A DNA stretch of 36,653 nt from JAGTVB01 sp964624765 (GCA_964624765.1 CAZUZO010000013.1:1-36653), one strand, 5' to 3'; counted from the stretch's first letter, positions 1 to 8,508 are shown. Notes: generated by a model not told the origin, from the letters alone. Made by a program: numbers and translations.

Positions 1-59
1 AGGAGCGAGCACCGCCCAACGCCGCTATCGGGTTGCGTAGCAGGTTTTTTCACAAGCTC
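1..59 (+). repeat. Family A inverted-repeat element, right end only (cut by window edge)
   Basis: This stretch is nearly identical to the right part of the full copies at 8278-8416 and 25998-26137. It ends with the same terminal repeat, ttttttcacaagctc (45-59). The left half lies outside the window. Orientation is the same as the other two copies, so the 8-kb block between it and the copy at 8278 is bracketed by direct repeats. Confidence 0.85.
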
Positions 60-446
60 TCAGGTGGCCGCACTGGCTGCTCCTCTAAGGGACTGCTCGG
101 AGTGCGGGAAGTTCACGGCTAGAGGATCGCTGCTTGTTAGGGCCAACATCCGGGAGCGAACACTTGAGGAGCAGGCCGTGCGCGCCAAAACGCGAGAGCC
201 GCCTTAGGAGCAACTGTGGAAAGGTCTGTCCGACGGGCCGCCACGGTCCATTTGTTCTCACCGCCCTGTCGGTGGTCATGCCCGCGATGAGAGAGTCGTC
301 GAGATCGGGCAACGTATTGCTGGCTCGACCGCAGCCATCCTTGGCGACTGGATTCCGGCTTCCTAGCCGGAATGACGGGCGTATTAATCTGGACAGAACG
401 CGTTAGCCAGCACAACGCATCGACCCTGAAGGGGGCGCTTTACGGG
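60..446. other. Gene-poor leader region with one perfect inverted repeat
   Basis: I see no convincing gene here. Short open frames exist on both strands but lack ribosome sites and family resemblance. The one clear structure is a perfect 9-bp inverted repeat with a 4-base loop, attccggct-tcct-agccggaat at 352-373, followed by gacggg. It resembles the short palindromic repeats (ATTCCGGC type) scattered in many proteobacterial intergenic regions. No T-run follows it, so it is not an obvious terminator. Confidence 0.5.
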
Positions 447-471
447 TTCGATCTTAAACGGACTGATTCGG

Positions 472-477
472 TATAAT
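472..477 (+). promoter_or_regulatory. Candidate sigma-70 -10 box upstream of the protease/transglutaminase/ligase operon
   Basis: A perfect TATAAT lies 30 bases upstream of the first gene of the operon. The best -35 candidate is a weak ttcgat at 447-452 with a 19-base spacer, so only the -10 is well supported. The short leader that follows fits a transcript beginning just before the start codon at 507. Confidence 0.45.
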
Positions 478-506
478 CAGACTCTTTTGAGCCCTACCCC
501 CAACCC

Positions 507-1031
507 ATGAAACTCAAAGTCCTTGCCATCTGCCTACTCGCGTGTCTGCTAGCGGTCAACACAGGCGCAACGGAACCGCCGGGGATCAGAGACTTGGAGA
601 TCTTCGGCTGGGTGGAACGTGTCAAGCTCATGAATGGGGCCCTGTCAATGAAGGCCAAGTTGGACACCGGAGCCGCCACCTCCTCGCTGGATGCCACACA
701 TATCGAAAGGTTCCGCCGGGGAGGCAAACGTTGGGTGCGCTTCGTGCTCACTGATCCAGAAACCGATGAAACCGTGGAAGTAGAAAAACCCTTGGTACGT
801 ATGGTGCAAATCGTGCGTCACAGTGGCAATTACCAACGCCGACCGGTGGTGGAGATGGATATCTGCCTCGGCTACCACCGGCGCACGGTGGAAGTGAACC
901 TGATCGACCGAACCCATTTTGTCTATCCGATGCTGCTAGGTCGCAGCGCCCTGGAAGGCATCGCCCTGATCGATGCGGGTAACTCCTTCCTCAACTCCCC
1001 CCGGTGCGAGGTCGAAGGAAGTGACGAATGA
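507..1031 (+). CDS. Retropepsin-like ATP-dependent zinc protease family protein (RimB-like), exported
   Basis: A 174-residue protein of the bacterial retropepsin-like family (Pfam Zn_protease, PF05618). The aspartyl-protease signature is visible as KLDTGAATSSLDA at residues 51-63, with D53-T54-G55 as the putative catalytic motif. A second conserved region near residues 140-160 reads YPMLLGRSALEGIALIDA. The first 21 or so residues form a hydrophobic signal peptide, so it probably acts in the periplasm. It is the first gene of an operon and overlaps the next by the ATGA at 1028-1031. Members often sit beside RimK-like ATP-grasp ligases and are thought to cleave or trim amide or isopeptide bonds made by them. 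The role here is inferred from that context. Confidence 0.82.
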   Translation: MKLKVLAICLLACLLAVNTGATEPPGIRDLEIFGWVERVKLMNGALSMKAKLDTGAATSSLDATHIERFRRGGKRWVRFVLTDPETDETVEVEKPLVRMVQIVRHSGNYQRRPVVEMDICLGYHRRTVEVNLIDRTHFVYPMLLGRSALEGIALIDAGNSFLNSPRCEVEGSDE

Positions 1032-2548
1032 AAAAGTTCTCGCACTGGCTGATCCTGTGCGTGCTACTGGTGCTGTCCGGTGCCGCCATCATGGCCTACA
1101 AGATCAGCGTGCTCGGCTATCCGACAAAGCCGGGGCAGCAGGAAGACTCCTGGACGGTTCAGGTACGCGTGGAATTGAAGCCGGCGGAAGGGCCGGTCAA
1201 GGTAGCCCTCAAGCTTCCAGCCCAGTCACCGGGCTTTGCCCGCTTGCAGGAAGATTATATCTCACGCGGCTTTGGGCTTTCCGTCACTGACGAAGAGTGG
1301 TCACGGGAAGCGAATTGGGCGATTCGCCGAGTGAAGGGCCGGCAGGTTCTCTATTATCGTGGCATTTTCTACCGAGACTCTGGTCTCCAGGAGTTGGCGC
1401 CCAAACCGGATTATCCTCCTGTTCCCCAACTAGAAGAACCGTTTCAGACCGCCATGCTCGCCCTGGTGGATGATGTTCGCCGCCATTCCGCGGATATTGC
1501 CTCCTTCACCCGCAAGCTGCTGATTCGGCTCAATGAGCCCACCCCTTCCGAAGAAATGAGGCTGTTCTTGAACGCGCCTGGCTATCGCGACAACAAGGTA
1601 CGTATCGCGCGTACGCTGCTGGCCGGAGCCCGTATCCCCACCCACCAAATCAACGGCATTCTACTGTCAAACCTGGAACAACGCGTCACCCCGGTGCAGT
1701 GGTTGGCCGTGCACAATGAACAACGCTGGATCTACTTCGATCCCGCCACGGGCCAACAGGGCCAACCGAGCCACCTGTTGATGTGGTGGCTGGGTGAGGA
1801 GCCTGCGGCACACGTGGAAGGCGGTACCCTCAAGGACCTACAGTGGTCGGTGCGGCGTAACGACATCGGCGCACTGGAATTAGCGGAGCAGCGGGCACGG
1901 GACCACCAATCGGCACTGGCCCAGATCTCTTTGCTCAATCTTCCTCTTCAGACACAGCTCGTGTACTCGGTACTGTTGCTGGTTCCTGTCGGTGGGCTCA
2001 TCATCGTATTCATGCGAAATGTTATCGGTGTGCGCTCCTTCGGTACGTTTATGCCGGTGCTCATCGCGCTGGCTTTCCGGGAAACGGGACTCGTTGCCGG
2101 GATCATCCTTTTTGCGGTGGTCGTGGCACTTGGACTTTTCTTTCGGTTTTATCTGGAGCGCTTACGCCTGCTACTGGTACCACGATTGACGGCGGTGCTC
2201 ACCATCGTCGTGATTCTGATGGTGGCGGTCAGCATCGTGAGCGATCGGCTGGGAATCGAGGTCGGCCTGTCCGTGGGCCTATTTCCCATGGTCATCCTGA
2301 CCATGGTCATCGAGCGCATGTCCATCGTCTGGGAAGAGCGCAGCCCCTATGATGCCTTTCTGGAAGGGACAGGCTCCATGCTCATTGCCGCGCTCACCTA
2401 TCTGGTGATGGGGTTAGAGATCATTCAATATCAAGCTTTCGTGTTTCCCGAACTGCTGCTGGTGGTGCTGGCGGTGACCATCCTCATGGGACGCTACACC
2501 GGTTATCGCTTGACCGAACTTCTCCGCTTCCGCAGCCTGAGCGCCTGA
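1028..2548 (+). CDS. Inactive transglutaminase-7TM membrane protein (UUP1 family)
   Basis: A 506-residue membrane protein. One N-terminal transmembrane helix (about residues 6-26) is followed by an extracytoplasmic part with a transglutaminase-like fold (about 140-280), then about seven transmembrane helices (about 310-500). This matches the Pfam pair Transglut_i_TM and 7TM_transglut. The fold is recognisable from LLAGARIPTHQINGI and RWIYFDPATG, but the catalytic Cys and His of true transglutaminases are not at their expected places. It therefore looks like a binding or scaffold domain rather than an enzyme. It overlaps the protease upstream (ATGA) and the ligase downstream (TGATG), so the three products are probably made together and may form a membrane-linked complex. 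Confidence 0.85.
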   Translation: MKKFSHWLILCVLLVLSGAAIMAYKISVLGYPTKPGQQEDSWTVQVRVELKPAEGPVKVALKLPAQSPGFARLQEDYISRGFGLSVTDEEWSREANWAIRRVKGRQVLYYRGIFYRDSGLQELAPKPDYPPVPQLEEPFQTAMLALVDDVRRHSADIASFTRKLLIRLNEPTPSEEMRLFLNAPGYRDNKVRIARTLLAGARIPTHQINGILLSNLEQRVTPVQWLAVHNEQRWIYFDPATGQQGQPSHLLMWWLGEEPAAHVEGGTLKDLQWSVRRNDIGALELAEQRARDHQSALAQISLLNLPLQTQLVYSVLLLVPVGGLIIVFMRNVIGVRSFGTFMPVLIALAFRETGLVAGIILFAVVVALGLFFRFYLERLRLLLVPRLTAVLTIVVILMVAVSIVSDRLGIEVGLSVGLFPMVILTMVIERMSIVWEERSPYDAFLEGTGSMLIAALTYLVMGLEIIQYQAFVFPELLLVVLAVTILMGRYTGYRLTELLRFRSLSA

Positions 2549-3492
2549 TGTTTCCCTTTTCCACTTATCTGAAACTCAGGCGCAACGGGGTCCTTGGGAT
2601 CAATGCCCGCAATAGCGAGTACATCCTGACCCACAACGCACGGCGCCTGTACCCTCTGGTGGATAACAAGATCTTGTGCAAACAGCGTCTCTTGGAACAG
2701 GGAGTATCGGTGCCTGCCTTGCTGGGTCACATCCGCACCGAGTACGGGGCTTCCCACCTGGAGCACCTGCTAGCAGAAAGAGGCGAATTCGTGGTCAAGC
2801 CCGCTTCCGGCAGCGGGGGCAGCGGCATCTTGGTGATCGTCGCCAAACGCAACCAGATGTGGGTGACACCCGGTGGTCAGATGCTGACCTTGGATGATAT
2901 CCAGTACCATGTCTCCGGCATCATCAATGGCCTGTATTCGCTAGGCGGTCAGCCGGACGAGGCGATGCTTGAGGCACTCGTGCACTCCGATCCTCGCCTG
3001 AAGGTGCTGGCTCCCGAGGGGGTACCGGACATACGCGTGATCGGCTATCGGGGGGTACCGCTGATGGCCATGATCCGCCTGCCCACTCGGCGCTCCCGCG
3101 GCAAAGCCAACCTGCACTTGGGCGCGGTGGGCTCCGGTATCAACCTGGTAACGGGACGCACCATGACAGCGGTGACGAACAACCTGGTGGTCGAAGAACA
3201 CCCGGACACCGGCCACCCTCTCAGCGACTTTGAGATCCCCGATTGGGAAGGGCTATTGCACCTCGCCACCCGTTGCTTCGAGGCGGTGGGGCTCGGCTAT
3301 GTGGGGGTGGACATCGTGTTGGACCGGGATCGTGGCCCGCTGGTGCTAGAACTCAACGCCCGCCCCGGATTGGCCATTCAAATCGCTAATCGCAGCGGAC
3401 TACGCCGCCGACTGGATCGAGTGGACGCCGATTGGGCCCCGGACCTGTCCATCGAGGCACGCATCCGCTTAGGCTATCTGGCAGCAAGTTGA
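2548..3492 (+). CDS. Alpha-L-glutamate ligase-like protein (RimK-related ATP-grasp)
   Basis: A 314-residue ATP-grasp enzyme of the RimK-related type named in TIGR02291. FVVKPASGSGGSG at residues 81-93 carries the ATP-binding lysine (K84) and a glycine-rich loop. VDIVLD (about 254) and ELNARPG (about 268-274) supply the acidic and Asn metal ligands. There is no signal peptide, so it should act in the cytoplasm. Such enzymes join an amino acid, often glutamate, to an amine or carboxylate acceptor through an acyl phosphate. The acceptor in this subfamily is not known to me. Its start codon overlaps the stop of the membrane protein upstream. It is shorter than a typical RimK plus RimB-like fusion and forms the last gene of the operon. 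Confidence 0.85.
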   Translation: MFPFSTYLKLRRNGVLGINARNSEYILTHNARRLYPLVDNKILCKQRLLEQGVSVPALLGHIRTEYGASHLEHLLAERGEFVVKPASGSGGSGILVIVAKRNQMWVTPGGQMLTLDDIQYHVSGIINGLYSLGGQPDEAMLEALVHSDPRLKVLAPEGVPDIRVIGYRGVPLMAMIRLPTRRSRGKANLHLGAVGSGINLVTGRTMTAVTNNLVVEEHPDTGHPLSDFEIPDWEGLLHLATRCFEAVGLGYVGVDIVLDRDRGPLVLELNARPGLAIQIANRSGLRRRLDRVDADWAPDLSIEARIRLGYLAAS

Positions 3493-3550
3493 TGGCCGGC
3501 CGCAAACCGGCCAGGAGACTCGTGAGACACCCTCCCGATCCCACTCGGGA
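3493..3550 (+). other. Two inverted repeats between the ligase operon and the TetR-like gene
   Basis: tggccgg (3493-3499) pairs with ccggcca (3507-3513) directly after the ligase stop codon, and tcccga (3533-3538) pairs with tcggga (3545-3550). The first could stabilise the operon's 3' end, but no T-run follows, so a rho-independent terminator is not supported. The second lies 24 bases before the TetR-like start and could be an operator, though nothing else supports this. Confidence 0.3.
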
Positions 3551-3573
3551 CTCCACTTGTCGGAGGCGATAGC

Positions 3574-4158
3574 ATGACAACCCAGATCGACATCCGAGAC
3601 CAAGTGGTCGACACCGCGTTGGCGCTCGCCGAGCGCACATCATGGGAAGCGGTACGCCTGCACGATGTAGCCGACGCCCTCGGTATTTCGCTGGACGAGG
3701 TGCGCTTGCACTTCCGTGAGAAGGAGGATCTGGCGGACGCCTGGTTCGATCGTGCCGACAGCGCCATGCTGAAGGACGCTGAAGTCGGCGGCTTCTTGGA
3801 ACTCACGCCTCGCCAGCGTCTACACCGTCTGATCATGGCCTGGTTGGCGACACTTGCACCGTACCGCAAAGTGACCCGGCAGATGATCTACGGCAAGCTA
3901 GAACCGGGACACATCCATATCCAGATCCCGGGCTTGATGCGCATCAGCCGCACCGTGCAGTGGATGCGTGAAGCCGCTCACCGCGACGCCACCTATCTAC
4001 GCCGCGCCCTAGAGGAAACCGGGCTCACCACCATCTACCTGAGCACGTTTTTCTACTGGATGCAGGACGACTCGCCGGACGCAACCGTCACCGGCCGATT
4101 CCTCGATACCTGTCTTGCCTTCGCGGAGACACTCGACCGTGCGGTGTACCGCCAATGA
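3574..4158 (+). CDS. TetR/AcrR-like transcriptional regulator with a COQ9-like C-terminal motif
   Basis: A 194-residue protein. Residues 10-58 form a TetR-type three-helix DNA-binding head (VADALGISLDEVRLHFREKE is the helix-turn-helix region). The remainder is helical, as in TetR ligand domains. The C-terminal stretch YLSTFFYWMQDDSPDATVTG followed by RFLD recalls the end of COQ9, itself a TetR-fold lipid-binding protein of ubiquinone synthesis. A good ribosome site (ggagg) precedes the ATG. It stands alone between the ligase operon and the sugar dehydrogenase and may regulate either one. Whether it binds DNA or a lipid cannot be settled from sequence. Confidence 0.7.
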   Translation: MTTQIDIRDQVVDTALALAERTSWEAVRLHDVADALGISLDEVRLHFREKEDLADAWFDRADSAMLKDAEVGGFLELTPRQRLHRLIMAWLATLAPYRKVTRQMIYGKLEPGHIHIQIPGLMRISRTVQWMREAAHRDATYLRRALEETGLTTIYLSTFFYWMQDDSPDATVTGRFLDTCLAFAETLDRAVYRQ

Positions 4159-4308
4159 GCCAGCGCGGCGGGGAAGCCACCCATCCCTCTGCCATACGGA
4201 CTACCGCTTGGCACGAGCTCGTCGCGACGTCGATGGCTCGGGATAATTGAGCCGGCCGGCTCCGCGCTCTAGTATAGCCGAGGAAACGATCCAACGAGGG
4301 CCCGGCAT

Positions 4309-5445
4309 ATGCACCTATTCCTCAAGACCCTTGGGCAAGTGACAGGCATCGGGCTGTTGCTGATGATGCTGGCCACCCCCCAGGCGCCCCACGCAGAACC
4401 CGATAAGCCGGCCTTGCACTTGGATGCGGTGATCCAAGCCGGTTTGCAACAGCCACTGTTTCTGACCCATGCCGGAGATGGAAGCCGGCGTTTGTTCGTG
4501 CTGGAACAGCCTGGCCGCATCCGTATTCTTCTCCAGCAGCAACTGCTGCCGCGGCCCTTTTTGGATATCACGGAGCGCGTGCGGGCTGGGGGCGAGCGTG
4601 GCCTGCTGGGCTTAGCTTTCCATCCAAACTATCCTGATAACGGTCGCTTGTTCGTCAATTACACCCGCCAACCGGACGGTGCCACCGTGGTGGCCGAATA
4701 CCGCACCTCGGCCGATCCCGATCAGGCCGCCATGGAAGAGCGAGTGCTACTCACCGTACCTCAGCCCTATGGCAACCACAACGGCGGCATGCTGGCGTTC
4801 GGTCCCGATGGCCATCTCTACATCGCTCTGGGCGATGGGGGATTGGCGGGCGATCCCCTTAACCGGGCGCAGAACCGCAACGAGCTGCTGGGAAAAATCC
4901 TGCGTATCGATGTCAACCAAGGCAGTCCTTATGCCATTCCCGACGATAACCCCTTCGCCCGCAATGGCGGTCGGCCGGAAATCTACGCGCTGGGGCTACG
5001 CAATCCATGGCGCTTTTCCTTCGACCGCGGCACCGGCGAACTGTGGGCAGCCGATGTGGGCCAAAACCGCTGGGAGGAGATCAATGTAATCCGACGCGGC
5101 GGCAACTACGGATGGCGAATCATGGAGGGCAATCACTGCTTTATGCCCCCTATCGTGTGTTCCACGGAGGGTTTGGAACGCCCTGTAGCCGAATACCGCA
5201 ATACCGGTCACCATTGCTCCGTGACCGGGGGCTACGTGTATCGAGGAGATCAGATCCCCGCCCTAGTGGGGAGCTATGTTGTCGGCGATTACTGCAGCGG
5301 TGATGTCATGAGATTGCAGCAGCACCAAGTGCAGGTGCTGCTAGAAACGGAACTTGGCATTTCCTCCTTTGGCGAAGACGAGGCAGGGGAAATCTACGTC
5401 ATCGACCACGCTGGTGGCGTTTACCGGCTCGCTCCCAACGGCTAA
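4309..5445 (+). CDS. PQQ-dependent sugar dehydrogenase (soluble aldose dehydrogenase / YliI-like)
   Basis: A 378-residue secreted beta-propeller enzyme of the glucose/sorbosone dehydrogenase family (GSDH, PF07995). The first 30 residues form a signal peptide ending near PHAEP, so it acts in the periplasm. Family landmarks are GERGLLGLAFHPNYPDNGRL, GNHNGGMLAFGPDG, YIALGDGG, ALGLRNPWRFSFD, GQNRWEEIN and a late SFGEDEAGEIYVI. Members use PQQ and calcium to oxidise aldose sugars to lactones. No PQQ synthesis genes lie in this window. The next gene, an iron transporter permease, starts 12 bases downstream on the same strand, so the two may be co-transcribed although their roles seem unrelated. Confidence 0.85.
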   Translation: MHLFLKTLGQVTGIGLLLMMLATPQAPHAEPDKPALHLDAVIQAGLQQPLFLTHAGDGSRRLFVLEQPGRIRILLQQQLLPRPFLDITERVRAGGERGLLGLAFHPNYPDNGRLFVNYTRQPDGATVVAEYRTSADPDQAAMEERVLLTVPQPYGNHNGGMLAFGPDGHLYIALGDGGLAGDPLNRAQNRNELLGKILRIDVNQGSPYAIPDDNPFARNGGRPEIYALGLRNPWRFSFDRGTGELWAADVGQNRWEEINVIRRGGNYGWRIMEGNHCFMPPIVCSTEGLERPVAEYRNTGHHCSVTGGYVYRGDQIPALVGSYVVGDYCSGDVMRLQQHQVQVLLETELGISSFGEDEAGEIYVIDHAGGVYRLAPNG

Positions 5446-5457
5446 CGAGATGTCGCG

Positions 5458-7227
5458 GTGGCGGCTCAGCATGGCCCTTTAACAAAGGTGCGAACAGTCC
5501 GCCGCTGGGTGTTCGATCGGAACGCGCGCCCCGGTGCCGGGTGGTGGGGCGTGGCCACCGTCGTGATCGCGGCACTCATCGCCATGCCGGTGGTGGCGGT
5601 CTTAGCCCAACTCCTCGTTCCGGCGGGGGCCACCTGGAATCATTTGGCCGAGACGGTGCTGCCGCGCTATATCGGCAATACCCTGTGGCTCATGCTCGGC
5701 GTCGGCGCCGGCGTCGTCGTGATCGGGGTCGGTACCGCCTGGCTGGTCACCCTGTGCCGGTTCCCAGGGAGACCGATTTGGGAATGGGCATTGCTGCTTC
5801 CACTCGCCGTCCCCACCTATGTCATAGCCTATGCCTACACCGATTTCCTGCAGTTCGCGGGCCCGCTACAAACCGCTCTACGCGAGCTGTTCGGCTGGGG
5901 TCGGGGAGACTACTACTTCCCCAACATCCGTTCACTCGGCGGTGCCATCGTCCTCATGACCCTAGTACTCTACCCGTATGTATACCTCCTCGCACGAGCC
6001 GCTTTTCTCGAACAATCGGTGTGTGTACTCGAGGTGGGGCGCACCCTCGGACGCGGGCCCTGGAGTCTATTCGCCAGCGTGGCCCTGCCGCTAGCTCGAC
6101 CGGCGATAGCAGGGGGGACCGCGCTCGCCCTGATGGAGACACTGAACGACTTCGGCGCCGTGCAACACTTTGGCGTCGACACCTTCACCACAGGGATCTA
6201 CCGCACCTGGTTTGGCCTCGGCGAACCCGTGGCCGCGGGCCAACTGGCTTCATTGCTGCTGCTGTTCGCGTTCATACTGGTGCTGGTCGAGTACACTTCC
6301 CGGGGCGAAGCGCGCTTCTCCCACACCTCCAGCCGCTATCGCGCCCTCCCCCAGTTCCAGCTATCCGGGATGCGCGCAGCGCTCGCCAGCGCCGCCTGCG
6401 GGATGCCGGTCTTGCTAGGCTTTCTGCTGCCCGCCGGATTGCTCGGCCATATGGCTCTTACCCACGGCGACCCCCTGTTCGGCCGCCGTTTCTTCACTTT
6501 TGCTGCAAACAGTTTCACCCTGGCGACCATTACAGCAGCGCTAGCGGTCACTCTAGCGCTGTGCCTGGGCTACGGCCAGCGACTCGGTGGGGGGCGGCTC
6601 AGCGCCGTTTCCAACCGGGTCGCGGCTATGGGCTACGCCGTTCCGGGATCGGTGATCGCCGTAGGCACCCTGGCGGTCTTGGGCTCTCTCGACAACGGGA
6701 TCAACGCATGGTCCGCCGAGTGGTTAGGCATTGCGCCCGGGCTGCTGCTGACGGGTACCCTGGTGGCATTGATCTACGCCTACCTGGTGCGCTTTCTAGC
6801 GGTGTCCATCAATGCCGTGGATGCCAGCCTGGCCAAGATCACGCCCAGCATGGACAGTGCGGCGCGAACCCTCGGTCACAGCCCCGCCAAGACCCTGTGG
6901 CGAGTACACCTGCCCCTCACGCGCAGTAGCCTGCTCGCAGCCGCTATCCTGGTGTTTGTCGACGTGATGAAGGAGCTGCCGGCAACCATCATCCTGCGCC
7001 CTTTCGATTTCGACACCTTGGCCGTACGGGCTTACGAGCTCGCTTCCGACGAGCGCTTGAGCCAGGCATCCAGCGCTGCGCTGGCCATCGTGGCCGTCGG
7101 CATCCTACCGGTCATCATACTCAGCCGCGCCCTGACCCGGTCCCGCCCCGGTCACGGCGCCGACCACGAGCCCCTCGCTGGAAACACAAATACCTGGGAT
7201 TTATCGAGCGCCAGACCCACCACCTGA
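5458..7227 (+). CDS. fbpB: Ferric iron ABC transporter, permease protein
   Basis: A 589-residue inner-membrane protein with two fused permease halves (about residues 65-285 and 350-560), each with several transmembrane helices. Each half has an EAA-type loop for contact with the ATPase: LEVGRTLGRGPWSLFASVAL and DSAARTLGHSPAKTLW. This double arrangement is typical of FbpB/SfuB-type Fe(3+) permeases. I chose the GTG start at 5458, 12 bases after the sugar dehydrogenase. The last 25 codons overlap the convergent ATPase gene by 76 bp. Those tail residues look like ordinary extension sequence, so the overlap probably arose by loss of an earlier stop. The partner subunits are at 7152-8270 and 8583-9623. 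Confidence 0.85.
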   Translation: MAAQHGPLTKVRTVRRWVFDRNARPGAGWWGVATVVIAALIAMPVVAVLAQLLVPAGATWNHLAETVLPRYIGNTLWLMLGVGAGVVVIGVGTAWLVTLCRFPGRPIWEWALLLPLAVPTYVIAYAYTDFLQFAGPLQTALRELFGWGRGDYYFPNIRSLGGAIVLMTLVLYPYVYLLARAAFLEQSVCVLEVGRTLGRGPWSLFASVALPLARPAIAGGTALALMETLNDFGAVQHFGVDTFTTGIYRTWFGLGEPVAAGQLASLLLLFAFILVLVEYTSRGEARFSHTSSRYRALPQFQLSGMRAALASAACGMPVLLGFLLPAGLLGHMALTHGDPLFGRRFFTFAANSFTLATITAALAVTLALCLGYGQRLGGGRLSAVSNRVAAMGYAVPGSVIAVGTLAVLGSLDNGINAWSAEWLGIAPGLLLTGTLVALIYAYLVRFLAVSINAVDASLAKITPSMDSAARTLGHSPAKTLWRVHLPLTRSSLLAAAILVFVDVMKELPATIILRPFDFDTLAVRAYELASDERLSQASSAALAIVAVGILPVIILSRALTRSRPGHGADHEPLAGNTNTWDLSSARPTT

Positions 7228-8270
7228 CCGGGTTGCGGAAGCAGGGTCCCCGGCATGCGCGCCTGCAGATGGTGCGCGCGCCCTTGGTGGTCGTTCACGC
7301 GCAGTTGAACAAGGCTGTCTCGGCCCAGCAGCCGCGCCGCCACCACATGGCCCCGCCGCTGTTGCGCTGCGGCGTCACCAACACGCCCAATGCCGAGGGC
7401 TTCGGGCCGGATCAGCACTGTCACTCGCTCTCCGGTCGCTAAACCTTTCGCCGCCACGGTGCCTACCGGGGTCGTAACCAGTCCCTCCCTCACGACGCCG
7501 GAGAGCTCGTTGATGCCGCCAAAGAACTTAACCACGAAGGGCTCCTTCGGCCGATAATACAGCGCAGCGGGCGCTCCGATCTGAACGATGCGCCCGCTAC
7601 GCATGAGGGCGATCCGATCGGCCATAAACATCGCTTCCTCGGGATCGTGGGTCACCAACAACGTCCCGGCCCCGCTCGCTTTCAGAACCTGTAAGGTATC
7701 ATCACGGATCCGGTCTCGCAGCCGCGCATCGAGTCCCGAGAACGGCTCGTCGAGCAGCATCACCGAGGGAGCCGGCGCTAACGCTCGCGCCAGCGCCACC
7801 CGCTGCTGCTGACCACCGGATAAGCGATGGGGATACGCATGCGCGTACTCGCCCACGTGCAACTGCTCGAGCAACGCTAAGGCGCGTGCCTGCCGTTGTG
7901 CGGGCCGCAGTCGGTCGAGCCCGAAAGCCACGTTCTCGAGCACACTGAGGTGGGGAAACAGGGCTGAATCCTGAAACACCAGGCCTACATGCCGCCGTTC
8001 CGGCGGCGTCCAGATGCCGGCGGCCGGATCCGCCACGTTCCGACCGCTCATGCGGATCCGGCCCTTCTGAACCGGCTCAAGACCGGCCGCAATACGCAAC
8101 AGCGTACTCTTGCCGCACCCACTAGGGCCAAGCAGACACACTACCTCATTCGCCGCCACGTTAAGACTGACATCGGCCACCGCTATCGGCGGCGCCACAC
8201 CGTGGCGCACGCCGCGATAGCGGTGGCCGATACCGATCAACTCGAGCAGCGGCGCGTCGCTGGCGGGCAT
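7152..8270 (-). CDS. fbpC: Ferric iron ABC transporter, ATP-binding protein
   Basis: A 372-residue ABC ATPase. Walker A is GPSGCGKST at residues 48-56, the signature is LSGGQQQRVALARAL, Walker B is VMLLDEPFSGLD, and the H-loop is LLVTHD. A C-terminal TOBE-like domain (about 285-370) is typical of FbpC, PotA and similar importers. It is transcribed against both fbpB and fbpA, which is unusual for this transporter. Its 3' end overlaps fbpB by 76 bp. Its start codon (ATG at 8268-8270) is only 7 bases from the end of a family A repeat, and no clear Shine-Dalgarno is visible, so translation signals may have been altered by the insertion. Confidence 0.88.
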   Translation of the reverse strand: MPASDAPLLELIGIGHRYRGVRHGVAPPIAVADVSLNVAANEVVCLLGPSGCGKSTLLRIAAGLEPVQKGRIRMSGRNVADPAAGIWTPPERRHVGLVFQDSALFPHLSVLENVAFGLDRLRPAQRQARALALLEQLHVGEYAHAYPHRLSGGQQQRVALARALAPAPSVMLLDEPFSGLDARLRDRIRDDTLQVLKASGAGTLLVTHDPEEAMFMADRIALMRSGRIVQIGAPAALYYRPKEPFVVKFFGGINELSGVVREGLVTTPVGTVAAKGLATGERVTVLIRPEALGIGRVGDAAAQQRRGHVVAARLLGRDSLVQLRVNDHQGRAHHLQARMPGTLLPQPGQVVGLALDKSQVFVFPARGSWSAP

Positions 8271-8277
8271 CAGCTCA

Positions 8278-8416
8278 GAGGTTGTGAAAAAACCGCCGCG
8301 AGCGACCCGAAAGCCAGGCGGACGGCGCCAAGCCGAGACATATCAGATAGATAGGCGAGGAGCGCGCACCGCCCAACGCCGCTATCGGGTTGCGTAGCAG
8401 GTTTTTTCACAAGCTC
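8278..8416 (+). repeat. Family A MITE-like element (complete copy)
   Basis: A 139-bp element with terminal inverted repeats of 17 bp that differ at one position: gaggttgtgaaaaaacc (8278-8294) and ggttttttcacaagctc (8400-8416). The interior has no open frame of any size and no transposase. It closely matches 25998-26137 in the same orientation, and its right end matches 1-59. It lies between the divergent fbpC and fbpA genes. The bases just outside extend the symmetry (TCA on the left, TGA on the right), and no clear target duplication is seen here. Confidence 0.88.
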
Positions 8417-8465
8417 TGAATGCTCACTCATCATCGCGTCGGGCGCCTCCCCTGGCACTACAGCC

Positions 8466-8492
8466 TTGACCCACCGATCGGTCCCCTATATT
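8466..8492 (+). promoter_or_regulatory. Candidate promoter of fbpA
   Basis: TTGACC (8466-8471) and TATATT (8487-8492) are separated by 15 bases, slightly shorter than ideal. They lie just upstream of a Fur-like site, which suits an iron-repressed promoter. The short spacer keeps confidence low. Confidence 0.35.
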
Positions 8493-8508
8493 GTGCCTGT
8501 CAAAATAA

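Noticed and set aside
137..415. Protein-coding gene in the leader region
   Set aside because: The overlapping frames on both strands have no ribosome site, contain translated palindrome sequence, and show no family resemblance.
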